DNA of 37,607 nucleotides from Rhodoferax sp. GTDB taxonomy: Bacteria > Pseudomonadota > Gammaproteobacteria > Burkholderiales > Burkholderiaceae_C. The stretch spans positions 1 to 37,607 of the forward strand of contig JAMFRW010000031.1 of NCBI GenBank assembly GCA_026224975.1, written 5' to 3'. The position numbers were made by a program, and so were the translations under genes. Positions 29,337 to 37,607 of this stretch are shown here, one piece after another. The first letter of the stretch is position 1. The number at the start of each line of letters is the position of its first letter. The notes below the pieces were generated by a model, which saw nothing but the letters and a program-made list of their open reading frames with translations, was not told the DNA's origin and did no database searches.

Positions 29337-30548
29337 ATGACAACTCACTTCAACCCGCGCGACAGCGCTGCGGCCTTGTTCGACCCGAACGGCGAGGTGC
29401 GCGTGGCGCTGCCTTCGCGCCGCCGGATGGCCCATGTCTTCGCCGCCCTGGCCTGCGCCGCCGCACTCATCGGCTGCGGCGGCAGCGACGACCCGGCTCC
29501 GCAGAAGATCATCATCGACAGCGACTACAACACCATGAGCGACGACGGCCAGCTCGGCGTGATGGCGGTGCAGTTGCAGTCGCAGGGCAAGGTCAAGGTG
29601 ATGGGGATCAGCGTGGTCTCGGGCAACCAGTGGCTGAAGCAGGGCGTGGCCGATGCGCTCAAGTCGGTCGAGCGGCTGGGCGTGGGCAGCCAGATCGGTG
29701 TGTATGCCGGCGCCAACCTCGCGCTCTCGCATTCGTTCGAGACCATCCAGGCCGAGATGGCGGCGGGTGCAGGCGGTGACGGCTACCTGGGCGCCTGGGG
29801 CACGCCCGAGCCGCTGACCGATGCCGACCTGGTCGCGCCGCCCGATGGCTTTGCACTCTACACCGCGGTGCAGACCAAGGGCGCCGTCGACTTCATCGTC
29901 GACACCGTCAAGGCCAACCCGAACGAGATCACCATCCTCGCCATCGGCCCGCTGACCAACATCGCGCAGGCCGTGCGGCGCAACCCCGAGATCGTGCCGC
30001 TGATCAAGAAGATCATCTACATGGGCGGAGCCATCGACGTGGCCGGCAACACCACCAACACTGCCGAGTTCAACTGGTGGTTCGACCCGGAAGCCGTGCA
30101 AACGGTGCTGCGCCTGCCGATCCCGCAGGTGGTGGTGCCGCTCGACGTGACCGACACGGTCTCGCTCACCGCGCCCATCTACAACCGCATCGCCCACCCG
30201 GCCCAACCCGGCCTGATCGCCGCCATCTTCCAGAAGCTCAACGGCTACGGTTTCGACGGAAAAAATGGCTTCGAGACCAACCCGAACTACACCCAGAACA
30301 TCTGGGACACGCTCACCCTCGCCTACCTGATCGACCCGAGCTTCGCCACGGAAACCACGAGCGAATACGTCGATGTGGTGACCACCGTCGGCGTCGATGA
30401 CGGGCGCTCGATCGGCTACAAGGACGCGCCGCCCGCCGGCGTGACGCTGCAGAAGATGACGGTCGTGAAGAAGTTCGACAACGCGCGCTTCTTCGAGTTC
30501 TATGTCGACCTGCTGACGCGGCCTGTGCCAGTGTCGCTGGGTCATTGA
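29337..30548 (+). CDS. Nucleoside hydrolase family lipoprotein (putative exported ribonucleoside hydrolase)
   Basis: Lipobox ALIGCGGS; KIIIDSDYNTMSDDGQLGVMAVQLQ; ILAIGPLTNIAQAVR; YMGGAIDVAGNTTNTAEFNWWFDPEA; GAGGAGACAAGCAG upstream of ATG. Confidence 0.86.
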   Translation: MTTHFNPRDSAAALFDPNGEVRVALPSRRRMAHVFAALACAAALIGCGGSDDPAPQKIIIDSDYNTMSDDGQLGVMAVQLQSQGKVKVMGISVVSGNQWLKQGVADALKSVERLGVGSQIGVYAGANLALSHSFETIQAEMAAGAGGDGYLGAWGTPEPLTDADLVAPPDGFALYTAVQTKGAVDFIVDTVKANPNEITILAIGPLTNIAQAVRRNPEIVPLIKKIIYMGGAIDVAGNTTNTAEFNWWFDPEAVQTVLRLPIPQVVVPLDVTDTVSLTAPIYNRIAHPAQPGLIAAIFQKLNGYGFDGKNGFETNPNYTQNIWDTLTLAYLIDPSFATETTSEYVDVVTTVGVDDGRSIGYKDAPPAGVTLQKMTVVKKFDNARFFEFYVDLLTRPVPVSLGH

Positions 30549-30571
30549 TCGCCGCGCAAGGGCCAGACGCT

Positions 30572-30907
30572 TCAGTGATAGTCGTCTTCGAGTTGATGCC
30601 GCACCGCCGAGACCACCACATCGGTCGTGCCCACGATCTCGAACAGCGCCACATAGCCCGAGCGTCCGAACGAGATGACGAGTTCCCGCAGCAATGGCTC
30701 GAGGCCGGCTCTTCGGCAGATGAACGGCGAGATCTTCAGCGACTGCACGGCTGCATGAAAGGCAGCGAGGGCCTGCTCGGCCAGTTCGAGATCGCCATCC
30801 GCGCGATCGAGTTCTCGTTCGAGGATGAAGTCGAAGAGCCGCCCCAGATCAGCGTGTGCCTCACGCGTGAGGCGGACACGAAAGTCAACCTCGGCGGCCG
30901 GGAGCAG
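30572..30907 (-). pseudogene. ParE/RelE-like toxin ORF without an ATG/GTG/TTG start
   Basis: Manual minus-strand translation: LLPAAEVDFRVRLTREAHADLGRLFDFILERELDRADGDLELAEQALAAFHAAVQSLKISPFICRRAGLEPLLRELVISFGRSGYVALFEIVGTTDVVVSAVRHQLEDDYH*. In-frame stop (TAG) upstream and only CTG as near-cognate start. Confidence 0.65.
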
Positions 30908-31016
30908 CCTCGTCGTCGCGCGCCGTAGGTCGACGCGTTCGCTGGCCTCTTCGGTCGAGATTCGGGGTATTCCCTATTCCCTCGACGAGCCTACGGCGCT
31001 TGAATAGCAAACGTTG

Positions 31017-31032
31017 GCGCAAACGTTTGCGC
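31017..31032. promoter_or_regulatory. 16-bp palindrome GCGCAAACGTTTGCGC, candidate RbsR operator upstream of rbsB
   Basis: Identical to the centre of the 29250-29273 palindrome; 59 bp upstream of rbsB ATG. Confidence 0.83.
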
Positions 31033-31091
31033 AACGACTACAGCGGCGGCTTCGGTGCCCGTCGCGACCACCACCCTCGAGGAGACACCAC

Positions 31092-32045
31092 ATGAACAAG
31101 ACCTTCACCCGCCGCGCGGCTGCCGTGGCCATTGCCGTGGCTTTCGGCACTACGCTCCTGGCCCCAACCGCCCATGCCCAGGACGCCAAGCCCAAGGTCG
31201 GGCTGGTGATGAAATCGCTGGCCAACGAGTTCTTCAAGAACATGACCGAAGGTGCGCTGGCGTATGAGAAGAAGCGCGGCGACTTCGCGCTCAAGGCGGT
31301 CGGCATGCAGTCCGAAACCGACTTCGATGCGCAGACCGCCGCCGTCGAAAACTTCATCACGCAGAAGTACGACGTGATCGTGGTCGCGCCGGCAGATTCG
31401 CGCGCCATGGTGGCACCCGTCGCCAAGGCGCTGAAGGCCGGCATCACGGTTGTCAACTTCGACGTGGCACTCGACCCGGCTGCGCTGAAGAAAGCCGGGC
31501 TCGACGTGGCCTTCGTCGGCCCCGACAACCGCGCCGGCGCGAAGATGGCCGGTGACGAACTGGCCAAGGCGGTGGGCCCGGGCGCCAAGATCGTGGTGAT
31601 CGAAGGCAACCCCGGCGCCGACAACGCGCTGCAGCGCAAGCTCGGCTTCGAGGACGCGGCCAAGGCCGGCAAGCTGACCATCGTCGCTTCGCAAACCGCG
31701 CACTGGGAAACCGAAGAAGCCAACGCCGTGTTCACCAACATCCTGACCGCCAACCCCGACATCAAGGGCGTGATGGTCGCCAACGATTCGATGGCGGTCG
31801 GTGTGGTCAAGGCGCTCGATGCAGCCGGCAAATCGGGCGCGATCAAAGTCGTGGCCTTCGACAACATCCCGGCCATCCGCCCGCTGATCAAGCAGGGCAA
31901 GGTGCTGGCGACGGTCGATCAGTTCGGCGTGGACATGGCGGCCAACGCCATCGACTACGGCATCAAATCGCGCAAGGACAACAAGCCGCTCAAGGGCTGG
32001 ATCAAGACGCCGATCGAACTGGTGACGGCGAAGAACGTCAAGTAA
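31092..32045 (+). CDS. rbsB: Ribose ABC transporter, substrate-binding protein
   Basis: Signal peptide ...LLAPTAHAQD; PKVGLVMKSLANEFFKNMTEGA; FVGPDNRAGAKMAGDEL; followed by ATPase, permease and LacI regulator. Confidence 0.9.
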   Translation: MNKTFTRRAAAVAIAVAFGTTLLAPTAHAQDAKPKVGLVMKSLANEFFKNMTEGALAYEKKRGDFALKAVGMQSETDFDAQTAAVENFITQKYDVIVVAPADSRAMVAPVAKALKAGITVVNFDVALDPAALKKAGLDVAFVGPDNRAGAKMAGDELAKAVGPGAKIVVIEGNPGADNALQRKLGFEDAAKAGKLTIVASQTAHWETEEANAVFTNILTANPDIKGVMVANDSMAVGVVKALDAAGKSGAIKVVAFDNIPAIRPLIKQGKVLATVDQFGVDMAANAIDYGIKSRKDNKPLKGWIKTPIELVTAKNVK

Positions 32046-33697
32046 TGACCAACCCCGTCGCGCTCGAACTGCGTGGGCTCACGCGCCGTTATCCGGGCGT
32101 GCTCGCGCTCGACGGCGTGGACCTCACGCTGATGCGCGGCGAGGTGCATGCGCTGGCCGGCGAGAACGGCGCGGGCAAGTCGAGCCTGATCAAGATCCTG
32201 TGCGGTGCCGACCGGCCCGATGCGGGCACGATGAGCTTGTTCGGCGAGCCTTATGCGCCGCACACGCCGCTGGATGCGATGCGCGCCGGCATCCGCGTGG
32301 TGCACCAGGAACTGCACATGCTCGACGAGTTGTCGGTCGCCGAGAACCTGCTGTTCGAGAAGCTGCCGCGCACGAAGCTCGGCCTGCTGGACCGTGCGGC
32401 GATGACGCGGCGGGCGACCGAACTGCTCGCGCTCGTCGGGCTCGATGACCTGGCACCTTCCACGCGCGTGGCCGGCCTGGGCATGGCGCAGCGGCAGTTG
32501 ATCGAGATCGCCAAGGCGCTCTCCAGCCAGAGCCGCATCGTCATCATGGACGAGCCCACCGCCACGCTCACGCCGCGCGAAACCGACCGCCTGCTGCAGA
32601 TCATCCGGCAGTTGCGCGATGGTGGCGTGGCAGTGGTGTTCGTCTCGCATCATTTGCAAGAACTCTTCGACGTGTGCGACCGCGTGACCGTGCTGCGCAA
32701 CGGCCGCAAGGTCGCGACGCAACCCATGGCCGGCACCAGCACCGATGACCTGGTGCGGCTGATGGTGGGGCGCGACCTCGCCGAACGCGCCGAGCGGCAG
32801 CCGCCGGTGCTCGATGCGAACCGGCCGGTTGCGTTGCGCGTGCAAGGGCTGCGCTTTCACGGCCAGCGCGGCGCGGCGCCGATCGACTTCGCCTTGCGTT
32901 ATGGCGAGATCGTGGGCCTGGCCGGGTTGGTGGGCTCGGGGCGGACGGAGACGGTGCGCGCGATCTTCGGCGCCGACCGGCTCACGGCCGGGCAGATCTT
33001 TCGCGACGAAAAGCCGGTGCAGATCGCCAGCCCGCGCGATGCGCTCGCCCACGGCATCTGCCTCGTCACCGAGAACCGCAAGGACGAAGGCCTGGTGCTC
33101 GGCATGCCGATCCGGGCGAACATCAGCCTGGCGAACCTGGGCGCGGTGTCACGCTCGGGTTTGATGAACGCATCGCTCGAAGCCGATGCGGCCCAGCGCA
33201 TGGTGGCCGAGCTGCAGATTCGCCTCGCGTCCATCGAACAGCCGGTGCGCGAACTCTCCGGCGGCAACCAGCAAAAGGTGGTGCTCGGCAAATGGCTGCT
33301 GCGCGAGCCGCAGGTGCTGCTGCTCGACGAGCCCACGCGCGGCGTCGATGTCGGCGCCAAGGCCGAGATCCATTCACTGCTCGAACGCATGGCCGCGCTC
33401 GGCATGGCGGTGCTGGTGGTGTCGTCCGACCTGCGCGAGCTGATGACGCTCTGCGACCGCATGCTGGTCCTGAGCCGCGGCGTGGTGGCCGGTGAAGTGG
33501 CCCGCGCGCAGTTCGACGAAGAGGCGATTCTGGCGCTGGCTTATTCGGAGTACATGCGGCAGGGCGAACCTTCCGTTCCGGGCGAACACTCCGTTCAGGC
33601 TGAGCCTGTCGAAGCCCCGAGCACCTCGGTGCAGGCACTTGGACAGGCTCAGTGCGAACGGAGATGGAGATCGGCACATCCGAGCCAAAAACAATGA
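32045..33697 (+). CDS. rbsA: Ribose/sugar ABC transporter ATP-binding protein with repeat-derived C-terminal tail
   Basis: Two ABC modules: [58 protein letters not shown]. Confidence 0.93.
   Translation: MTNPVALELRGLTRRYPGVLALDGVDLTLMRGEVHALAGENGAGKSSLIKILCGADRPDAGTMSLFGEPYAPHTPLDAMRAGIRVVHQELHMLDELSVAENLLFEKLPRTKLGLLDRAAMTRRATELLALVGLDDLAPSTRVAGLGMAQRQLIEIAKALSSQSRIVIMDEPTATLTPRETDRLLQIIRQLRDGGVAVVFVSHHLQELFDVCDRVTVLRNGRKVATQPMAGTSTDDLVRLMVGRDLAERAERQPPVLDANRPVALRVQGLRFHGQRGAAPIDFALRYGEIVGLAGLVGSGRTETVRAIFGADRLTAGQIFRDEKPVQIASPRDALAHGICLVTENRKDEGLVLGMPIRANISLANLGAVSRSGLMNASLEADAAQRMVAELQIRLASIEQPVRELSGGNQQKVVLGKWLLREPQVLLLDEPTRGVDVGAKAEIHSLLERMAALGMAVLVVSSDLRELMTLCDRMLVLSRGVVAGEVARAQFDEEAILALAYSEYMRQGEPSVPGEHSVQAEPVEAPSTSVQALGQAQCERRWRSAHPSQKQ
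33591..33661. repeat. REP-like palindromic element at the 3' end of rbsA
   Basis: ccgttcaggctgagcctgtcgaag...gcacctcggtgc...cttggacaggctcagtgcgaacgg: inverted termini with inner hairpin. Confidence 0.8.
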
Positions 33698-34719
33698 CAA
33701 CCCCAACCCCCTCAACCGCCCCGCGCGCTGCACGGCTAACACCCCCCAGCACCCTCCGCAGCAAATCCCAAACCGTGCTGCGCGAAGCCGGCATCGGCGT
33801 CGCCCTCGTGCTGCTCGTCGGCGTGTTCGCACTCCACTCGCCGATCTTTCTGACGACCGGCAACATCACCAACATCTTCACGCAGATCTCGATCAACGTG
33901 ATCTTGGCCGTCGGCATGACCTTCGTGATCCTGATCGGCGGCATCGATCTCTCCGTGGGCTCGGTGATGGCGTTCTGCGCCGTGGTCGCCGGCACGGTGT
34001 TGAAGCTCGAAGGGCTGGATGTCGGCATGGCGATCTCCCTCGCGCTGCTCGCCAGCATTGCCGTCGGCGCAGTCTGCGGGCTGGCCAACGGCTGGATCTC
34101 GGCCTTCTGGGCGATCCCGTCGTTCATCGTCACGCTCGGCATGCTCAACATCGCCCGCGGCGCGGCGCTGCAGTGGACGCAGGCGCGCTCGATCTACGAG
34201 TTTCCGGATGCGTTCAACAACTTCGGCAGCGCGACCGTGCTCGGCGTGCCGGCCATCTTTCTGGTGGCGCTGGCGCTGGTCGCCATCGGCTGGTTCGTGC
34301 TCAACCGCACCGTCTTCGGCCGGCTGATCTACGCCATCGGCAACAACGAAGAAGCGGTGCGCCTGGCCGGCCACAACGTGCGCGCCTACCGCATCGCGGC
34401 CTTCGTGATCTGCGGCGCGGCGGTCGGCGTGGGGGCGGTGATCTACATGACGCGCCTGACCATCGCGAGCCCCATCTCCGGCATCGGCTTCGAACTCAAC
34501 GCCATCGCCGCGGTGATCATCGGCGGCACCAGTTTGTCGGGCGGGCGCGGCTCCATCGTCGGCACCCTGCTCGGCGCGTGCATCATCGGCGTGCTGGCAA
34601 ACGGCCTGATACTGATCGGCATGAGCGACTTTCTGCGGCAAATGGTCACCGGCTTCGTCATCATCCTGGCGGTGGTGCTCGACGTGTATCGCGCGCGGCT
34701 GACGCGTGGCGCCGCGTGA
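33694..34719 (+). CDS. rbsC: Ribose/sugar ABC transporter permease
   Basis: VILIGGIDLSVGSVMAF, NNEEAVRLAGHNVRAYRI, ISGIGFELNAIAAVIIGGTSLSGGRGSIVGTLLGA; ATG overlaps rbsA stop. Confidence 0.93.
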   Translation: MTTPTPSTAPRAARLTPPSTLRSKSQTVLREAGIGVALVLLVGVFALHSPIFLTTGNITNIFTQISINVILAVGMTFVILIGGIDLSVGSVMAFCAVVAGTVLKLEGLDVGMAISLALLASIAVGAVCGLANGWISAFWAIPSFIVTLGMLNIARGAALQWTQARSIYEFPDAFNNFGSATVLGVPAIFLVALALVAIGWFVLNRTVFGRLIYAIGNNEEAVRLAGHNVRAYRIAAFVICGAAVGVGAVIYMTRLTIASPISGIGFELNAIAAVIIGGTSLSGGRGSIVGTLLGACIIGVLANGLILIGMSDFLRQMVTGFVIILAVVLDVYRARLTRGAA

Positions 34720-35753
34720 TGATCACCATCCGCGATGTGGCGCAGCACGCGCAGGTGTCGGTCACGACCGTTTCGCATGTGGTCAACCAGACCCGCTTCG
34801 TCAGCGACGCGGCGCGGCTGCGCGTGCAGCAGGCCATCGCCGAGCTGCGCTACGTGCCGAGCGCGCTCGCCCGCAGCCTCAAGAGCAACCGCACGCACAC
34901 CATCGGGATGATGATTCCGAACAGCTCCAACCCGTACTTCGCCGAGATCATCCGCGGCATCGAAGACACCTGCTTCGAAGCCGGCTTCAACGTGATCCTC
35001 TGCAACTCCGACGACGATCCGCAAAAGCAGAGCACCTATGTACGGCTGCTGAGCGAAAAGCAGGTCGATGGGCTGATAGTGATGTCATCGGGCGGCGACA
35101 TGGAACTGCTGGACACGCTGCGCGCCGCCAAGATGCCGCAGGTGGTGGTCGACCGCGAGATCGATGATCTGGAGGCCGACCTGGTCGAGGTCAACCATGA
35201 GGCGGGCGGCTTTCTGGCCACGCAGCACCTGCTGCAACTCGGCCACCAGCGCATCGCCTGCATCGCCGGGCCGCAGGGCTTGTCGTCGGCCCGGCAGCGG
35301 GTGGAAGGCTACAAGCGCGCGCTGCAGGAGGCCGGCGTAGCGGTCGATCGCAAGCTGCTGCGCAGCGGCGACTTCACCAGCGCCGGCGGGCACGCGGCGA
35401 TGACATCGCTGCTCGAATCGGCCAGCGTGCGGCCACAGCCGACCGCCGTGTTCGCATCGAATGACCTGATGGCCATCGGCGCGGTGTGCGCGGCGGCCAG
35501 CCACGGCCTTCGGCTGCCGCAAGATATCTCGGTGATCGGCTTCGACGACATCGCGCTCGCCGCCTTCAGCAACCCGCCGCTCACCACCGTCGTGCAGCCC
35601 AAGCACCAGACCGGCGCGCTCGCCGCGCGCCTGCTACTGGAACGCATCGCCAAGCCCGGCCGCGCCTTGCAGCGGGAGATTCTTCAGCCCTCGCTGGTGG
35701 TGCGGCAATCGACCGGGGTGCGTGAAAGCACGAAGGACGAGGTGAGTCCATGA
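34719..35753 (+). CDS. rbsR: LacI-family transcriptional regulator, probable ribose operon repressor
   Basis: MITIRDVAQHAQVSVTTVSHVVNQTRFVSDAARLRVQQAIAELRYVPSALARSLKSNRTHTIGMMIPNSSNPYF. Confidence 0.92.
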   Translation: MITIRDVAQHAQVSVTTVSHVVNQTRFVSDAARLRVQQAIAELRYVPSALARSLKSNRTHTIGMMIPNSSNPYFAEIIRGIEDTCFEAGFNVILCNSDDDPQKQSTYVRLLSEKQVDGLIVMSSGGDMELLDTLRAAKMPQVVVDREIDDLEADLVEVNHEAGGFLATQHLLQLGHQRIACIAGPQGLSSARQRVEGYKRALQEAGVAVDRKLLRSGDFTSAGGHAAMTSLLESASVRPQPTAVFASNDLMAIGAVCAAASHGLRLPQDISVIGFDDIALAAFSNPPLTTVVQPKHQTGALAARLLLERIAKPGRALQREILQPSLVVRQSTGVRESTKDEVSP

Positions 35754-36670
35754 AGCCCATCGTCGTGCTCGGCAGCGTCAACATGGACCTGGTGCTCAAC
35801 TGCCCGACTCTGCCCTTGCCCGGGCAGACTGTGCAGGGCGATGACTTCAAGACCTTGCCTGGCGGCAAAGGCGCCAACCAGGCCGTCGCCGCAGTGCGGC
35901 TGGGCGCGGCGGTGAGCTTCATCGGCTGCGTGGGCGACGATGATTTCGGCCGCAGCACGCGGGCCGTGCTGGTCGCCGAGGGCATCGACACTTCGCAACT
36001 TCGCACCGTTGCGGGTGTCGCCACCGGCGTGGCAATGATCATGGTCGAAGCCTCGGGGCAGAACTGCATCGCGCTCTCGGCAGGCGCGAACGGCGCGCTG
36101 AGCGTAGCGCAGGTCGATGAGGCAGCCGCGACGATCGAAGGCGCTGCCCTGCTGATCTGCCAGCTCGAATCACCCTTGCCCGCCGTGCAACGCGCCATCG
36201 CCATCGCGCACGCGGCCGGCGTGCCGGTGCTGCTGAACCCCGCGCCGGCTCAGCCGCTACCAGCCGAATTGCTGGCGCAGGTCGACGTGCTGGTGCCGAA
36301 CGAGAGCGAGGCCGCCGTGCTGCTCGGGCTGGTACCGGGCGCGGCCTTCGATGCCGCCGCAGCCGCCGAAGCCTTGCGCGCGCTCGGGCCGCGAACGGTG
36401 ATCGTCACGCTGGGCGCCGCAGGCGTCCAGGTGGCCGGTGATGGCAACAACCGCCACATCGCCGCTAAGCCCGTCAAGGCCATCGACACCACCGGCGCCG
36501 GCGACACCTTCATCGGCGCCTACGCCGCCGCACGCTGCGCCGGTGCCTACTTGCACGCAGCCGTGGCCTACGCCCAGCAAGCAGCAGCGTTCAGCGTCGC
36601 GCGCGCCGGCACCATCGATGCGATGCCACGCGTCGGCGATCTGCCGCCGTTGAAAGCGGCCAGCGCATGA
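35750..36670 (+). CDS. rbsK: Ribokinase
   Basis: VVLGSVNMDLVLNCPTLPLPGQTV, GGKGANQAVAAVRLGA, DTTGAGDTFIGAYAA (PfkB motifs). Confidence 0.95.
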   Translation: MKPIVVLGSVNMDLVLNCPTLPLPGQTVQGDDFKTLPGGKGANQAVAAVRLGAAVSFIGCVGDDDFGRSTRAVLVAEGIDTSQLRTVAGVATGVAMIMVEASGQNCIALSAGANGALSVAQVDEAAATIEGAALLICQLESPLPAVQRAIAIAHAAGVPVLLNPAPAQPLPAELLAQVDVLVPNESEAAVLLGLVPGAAFDAAAAAEALRALGPRTVIVTLGAAGVQVAGDGNNRHIAAKPVKAIDTTGAGDTFIGAYAAARCAGAYLHAAVAYAQQAAAFSVARAGTIDAMPRVGDLPPLKAASA

Positions 36671-37062
36671 AAAAAACCACCCTGCTGCACGGCGAACTCT
36701 CACACCTGATCGCCACCCTCGGCCACGGCGACGCCCTCGTCATCGCCGACGCCGGCCTCCCCGTGCCGCCCGGCACGCGCTGCATCGATCTCGCCCTGAT
36801 GCGCGGCGTGCCGTCCTTCGACCAGGTGCTGCAAGCCGTGCTCGCCGAAATGCAGGTCGAGCGCGCGACGTGTGCGCTCGAAATGGAAGCCAACAGCCCA
36901 CAAGCCGCCGCGCGCCTGGCCGATCAACTGGGCGCCACGCCCCTCACCGCCGTGCCCCACACCGACTTCAAGCGCCTCTCCGCCACCGCCCGCGCCATCG
37001 TCCGCACCGGCGAATTCACGCCTTACGCCAACGTCATTCTGTATTCGGGCGTGGTGTTCTGA
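36667..37062 (+). CDS. rbsD: D-ribose pyranase
   Basis: MKKTTLLHGELSHLIATLGHGDALVIADAGLPVP...RTGEFTPYANVILYSGVVF. Confidence 0.95.
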   Translation: MKKTTLLHGELSHLIATLGHGDALVIADAGLPVPPGTRCIDLALMRGVPSFDQVLQAVLAEMQVERATCALEMEANSPQAAARLADQLGATPLTAVPHTDFKRLSATARAIVRTGEFTPYANVILYSGVVF

Positions 37063-37163
37063 CCTTCTTTCGGGTTCGGCGACGCTGCGCCGATGACCGC
37101 CCCAGACAAGGTTAACGCAACCTGAATATCATGCGGCTCCCCTGCCCGAGGAAGTAAGCAGCC

Positions 37164-37607
37164 GTGTCCATGGTCCAGTTGGCGCTGAAACGCCCTTACA
37201 CGTTCATCGTGATGGCGATGCTCATCGTCCTGGCAACGCCGTTCGCGTTGCTCAACATGGCGACCGACATCTTTCCGGAAATCAACATTCCGGTGATCAG
37301 CATCGTCTGGAACTACAACGGGCTGCCGGCCCAGGAAATGGGCCAGCGGATCGCGGCGCAGAACGAGCGCAGCCTGACGACGACGGTGAGCGACATCGAG
37401 CACATCGAGTCGACCTCGCTCGCCGGCATCGCCATCATCAAGGTCTTCTTCCAGCCGACCGCCAACATCCAGACCGCGCTGGCGCAGGTCACCGCGGTGG
37501 AGCAGTCGCAGTTGCGCTCGCTGCCGCCGGGCATCACGCCGCCGCTGGTGATCAAGTATTCAGCGTCCAGCATCCCGGTCGTGCAGCTCGGGCTGTCGAG
37601 CGCCACG
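37164..37607 (+). CDS. RND-family efflux transporter permease, 5' part (runs off window)
   Basis: VSMVQLALKRPYTFIVMAMLIVLATPFALLNMATDIFPEINIPVISIVWNYNGLPAQEM...; GTG 37164 or ATG 37170. Confidence 0.88.
   Translation, partial: MSMVQLALKRPYTFIVMAMLIVLATPFALLNMATDIFPEINIPVISIVWNYNGLPAQEMGQRIAAQNERSLTTTVSDIEHIESTSLAGIAIIKVFFQPTANIQTALAQVTAVEQSQLRSLPPGITPPLVIKYSASSIPVVQLGLSSAT

Noticed and set aside
28905-30545. 546-aa minus-strand ORF opposite the nucleoside hydrolase
   Set aside because: Antisense of a clearly supported CDS; its C-terminal part is an alternate frame of the ExeA gene
33492-35753. 753-aa plus-strand ORF that looks like a fusion ending in a LacI regulator
   Set aside because: Only the last 345 codons (34719..35753) are real RbsR; the first part is an out-of-frame reading of rbsA 3' end and rbsC

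Overview
GC-rich chromosomal window, most likely from a Burkholderiales betaproteobacterium (inferred from gene order and protein character, not tested). Left half, minus strand: an almost complete division/cell-wall (dcw) cluster in canonical order, mraZ-rsmH-ftsL-ftsI-murE-murF-mraY-murD-ftsW-murG-murC-ddlB-ftsQ-ftsA. ftsA is cut off by an abrupt junction to an inositol-monophosphatase-family fragment at about 303-322, which looks like a chimeric join. Middle: VapBC-type toxin-antitoxin pair, frameshifted PAS-GGDEF diguanylate cyclase, M17 aminopeptidase, DUF883-like protein, MFS transporter, methyltransferase, gabT-gabD, MarC-family protein, and a GspB/GspA(ExeA) pair. Right: a lipoprotein-type nucleoside hydrolase and a ribose operon rbsBACRKD that share an identical 16-bp LacI-type palindrome and similar leaders, with a ParE-like toxin ORF lacking a normal start between them. 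The window ends in the 5' part of an RND transporter. The two observations most worth follow-up are (1) palindromic REP-like repeats inserted in frame in murD and murE and forming the C-terminal tail of rbsA, resembling the protein-coding palindromic elements of Rickettsia; and (2) a putative RbsR regulon joining an exported, motif-divergent nucleoside hydrolase to ribose uptake. No CRISPR array, rRNA, tRNA or transposase was recognised.
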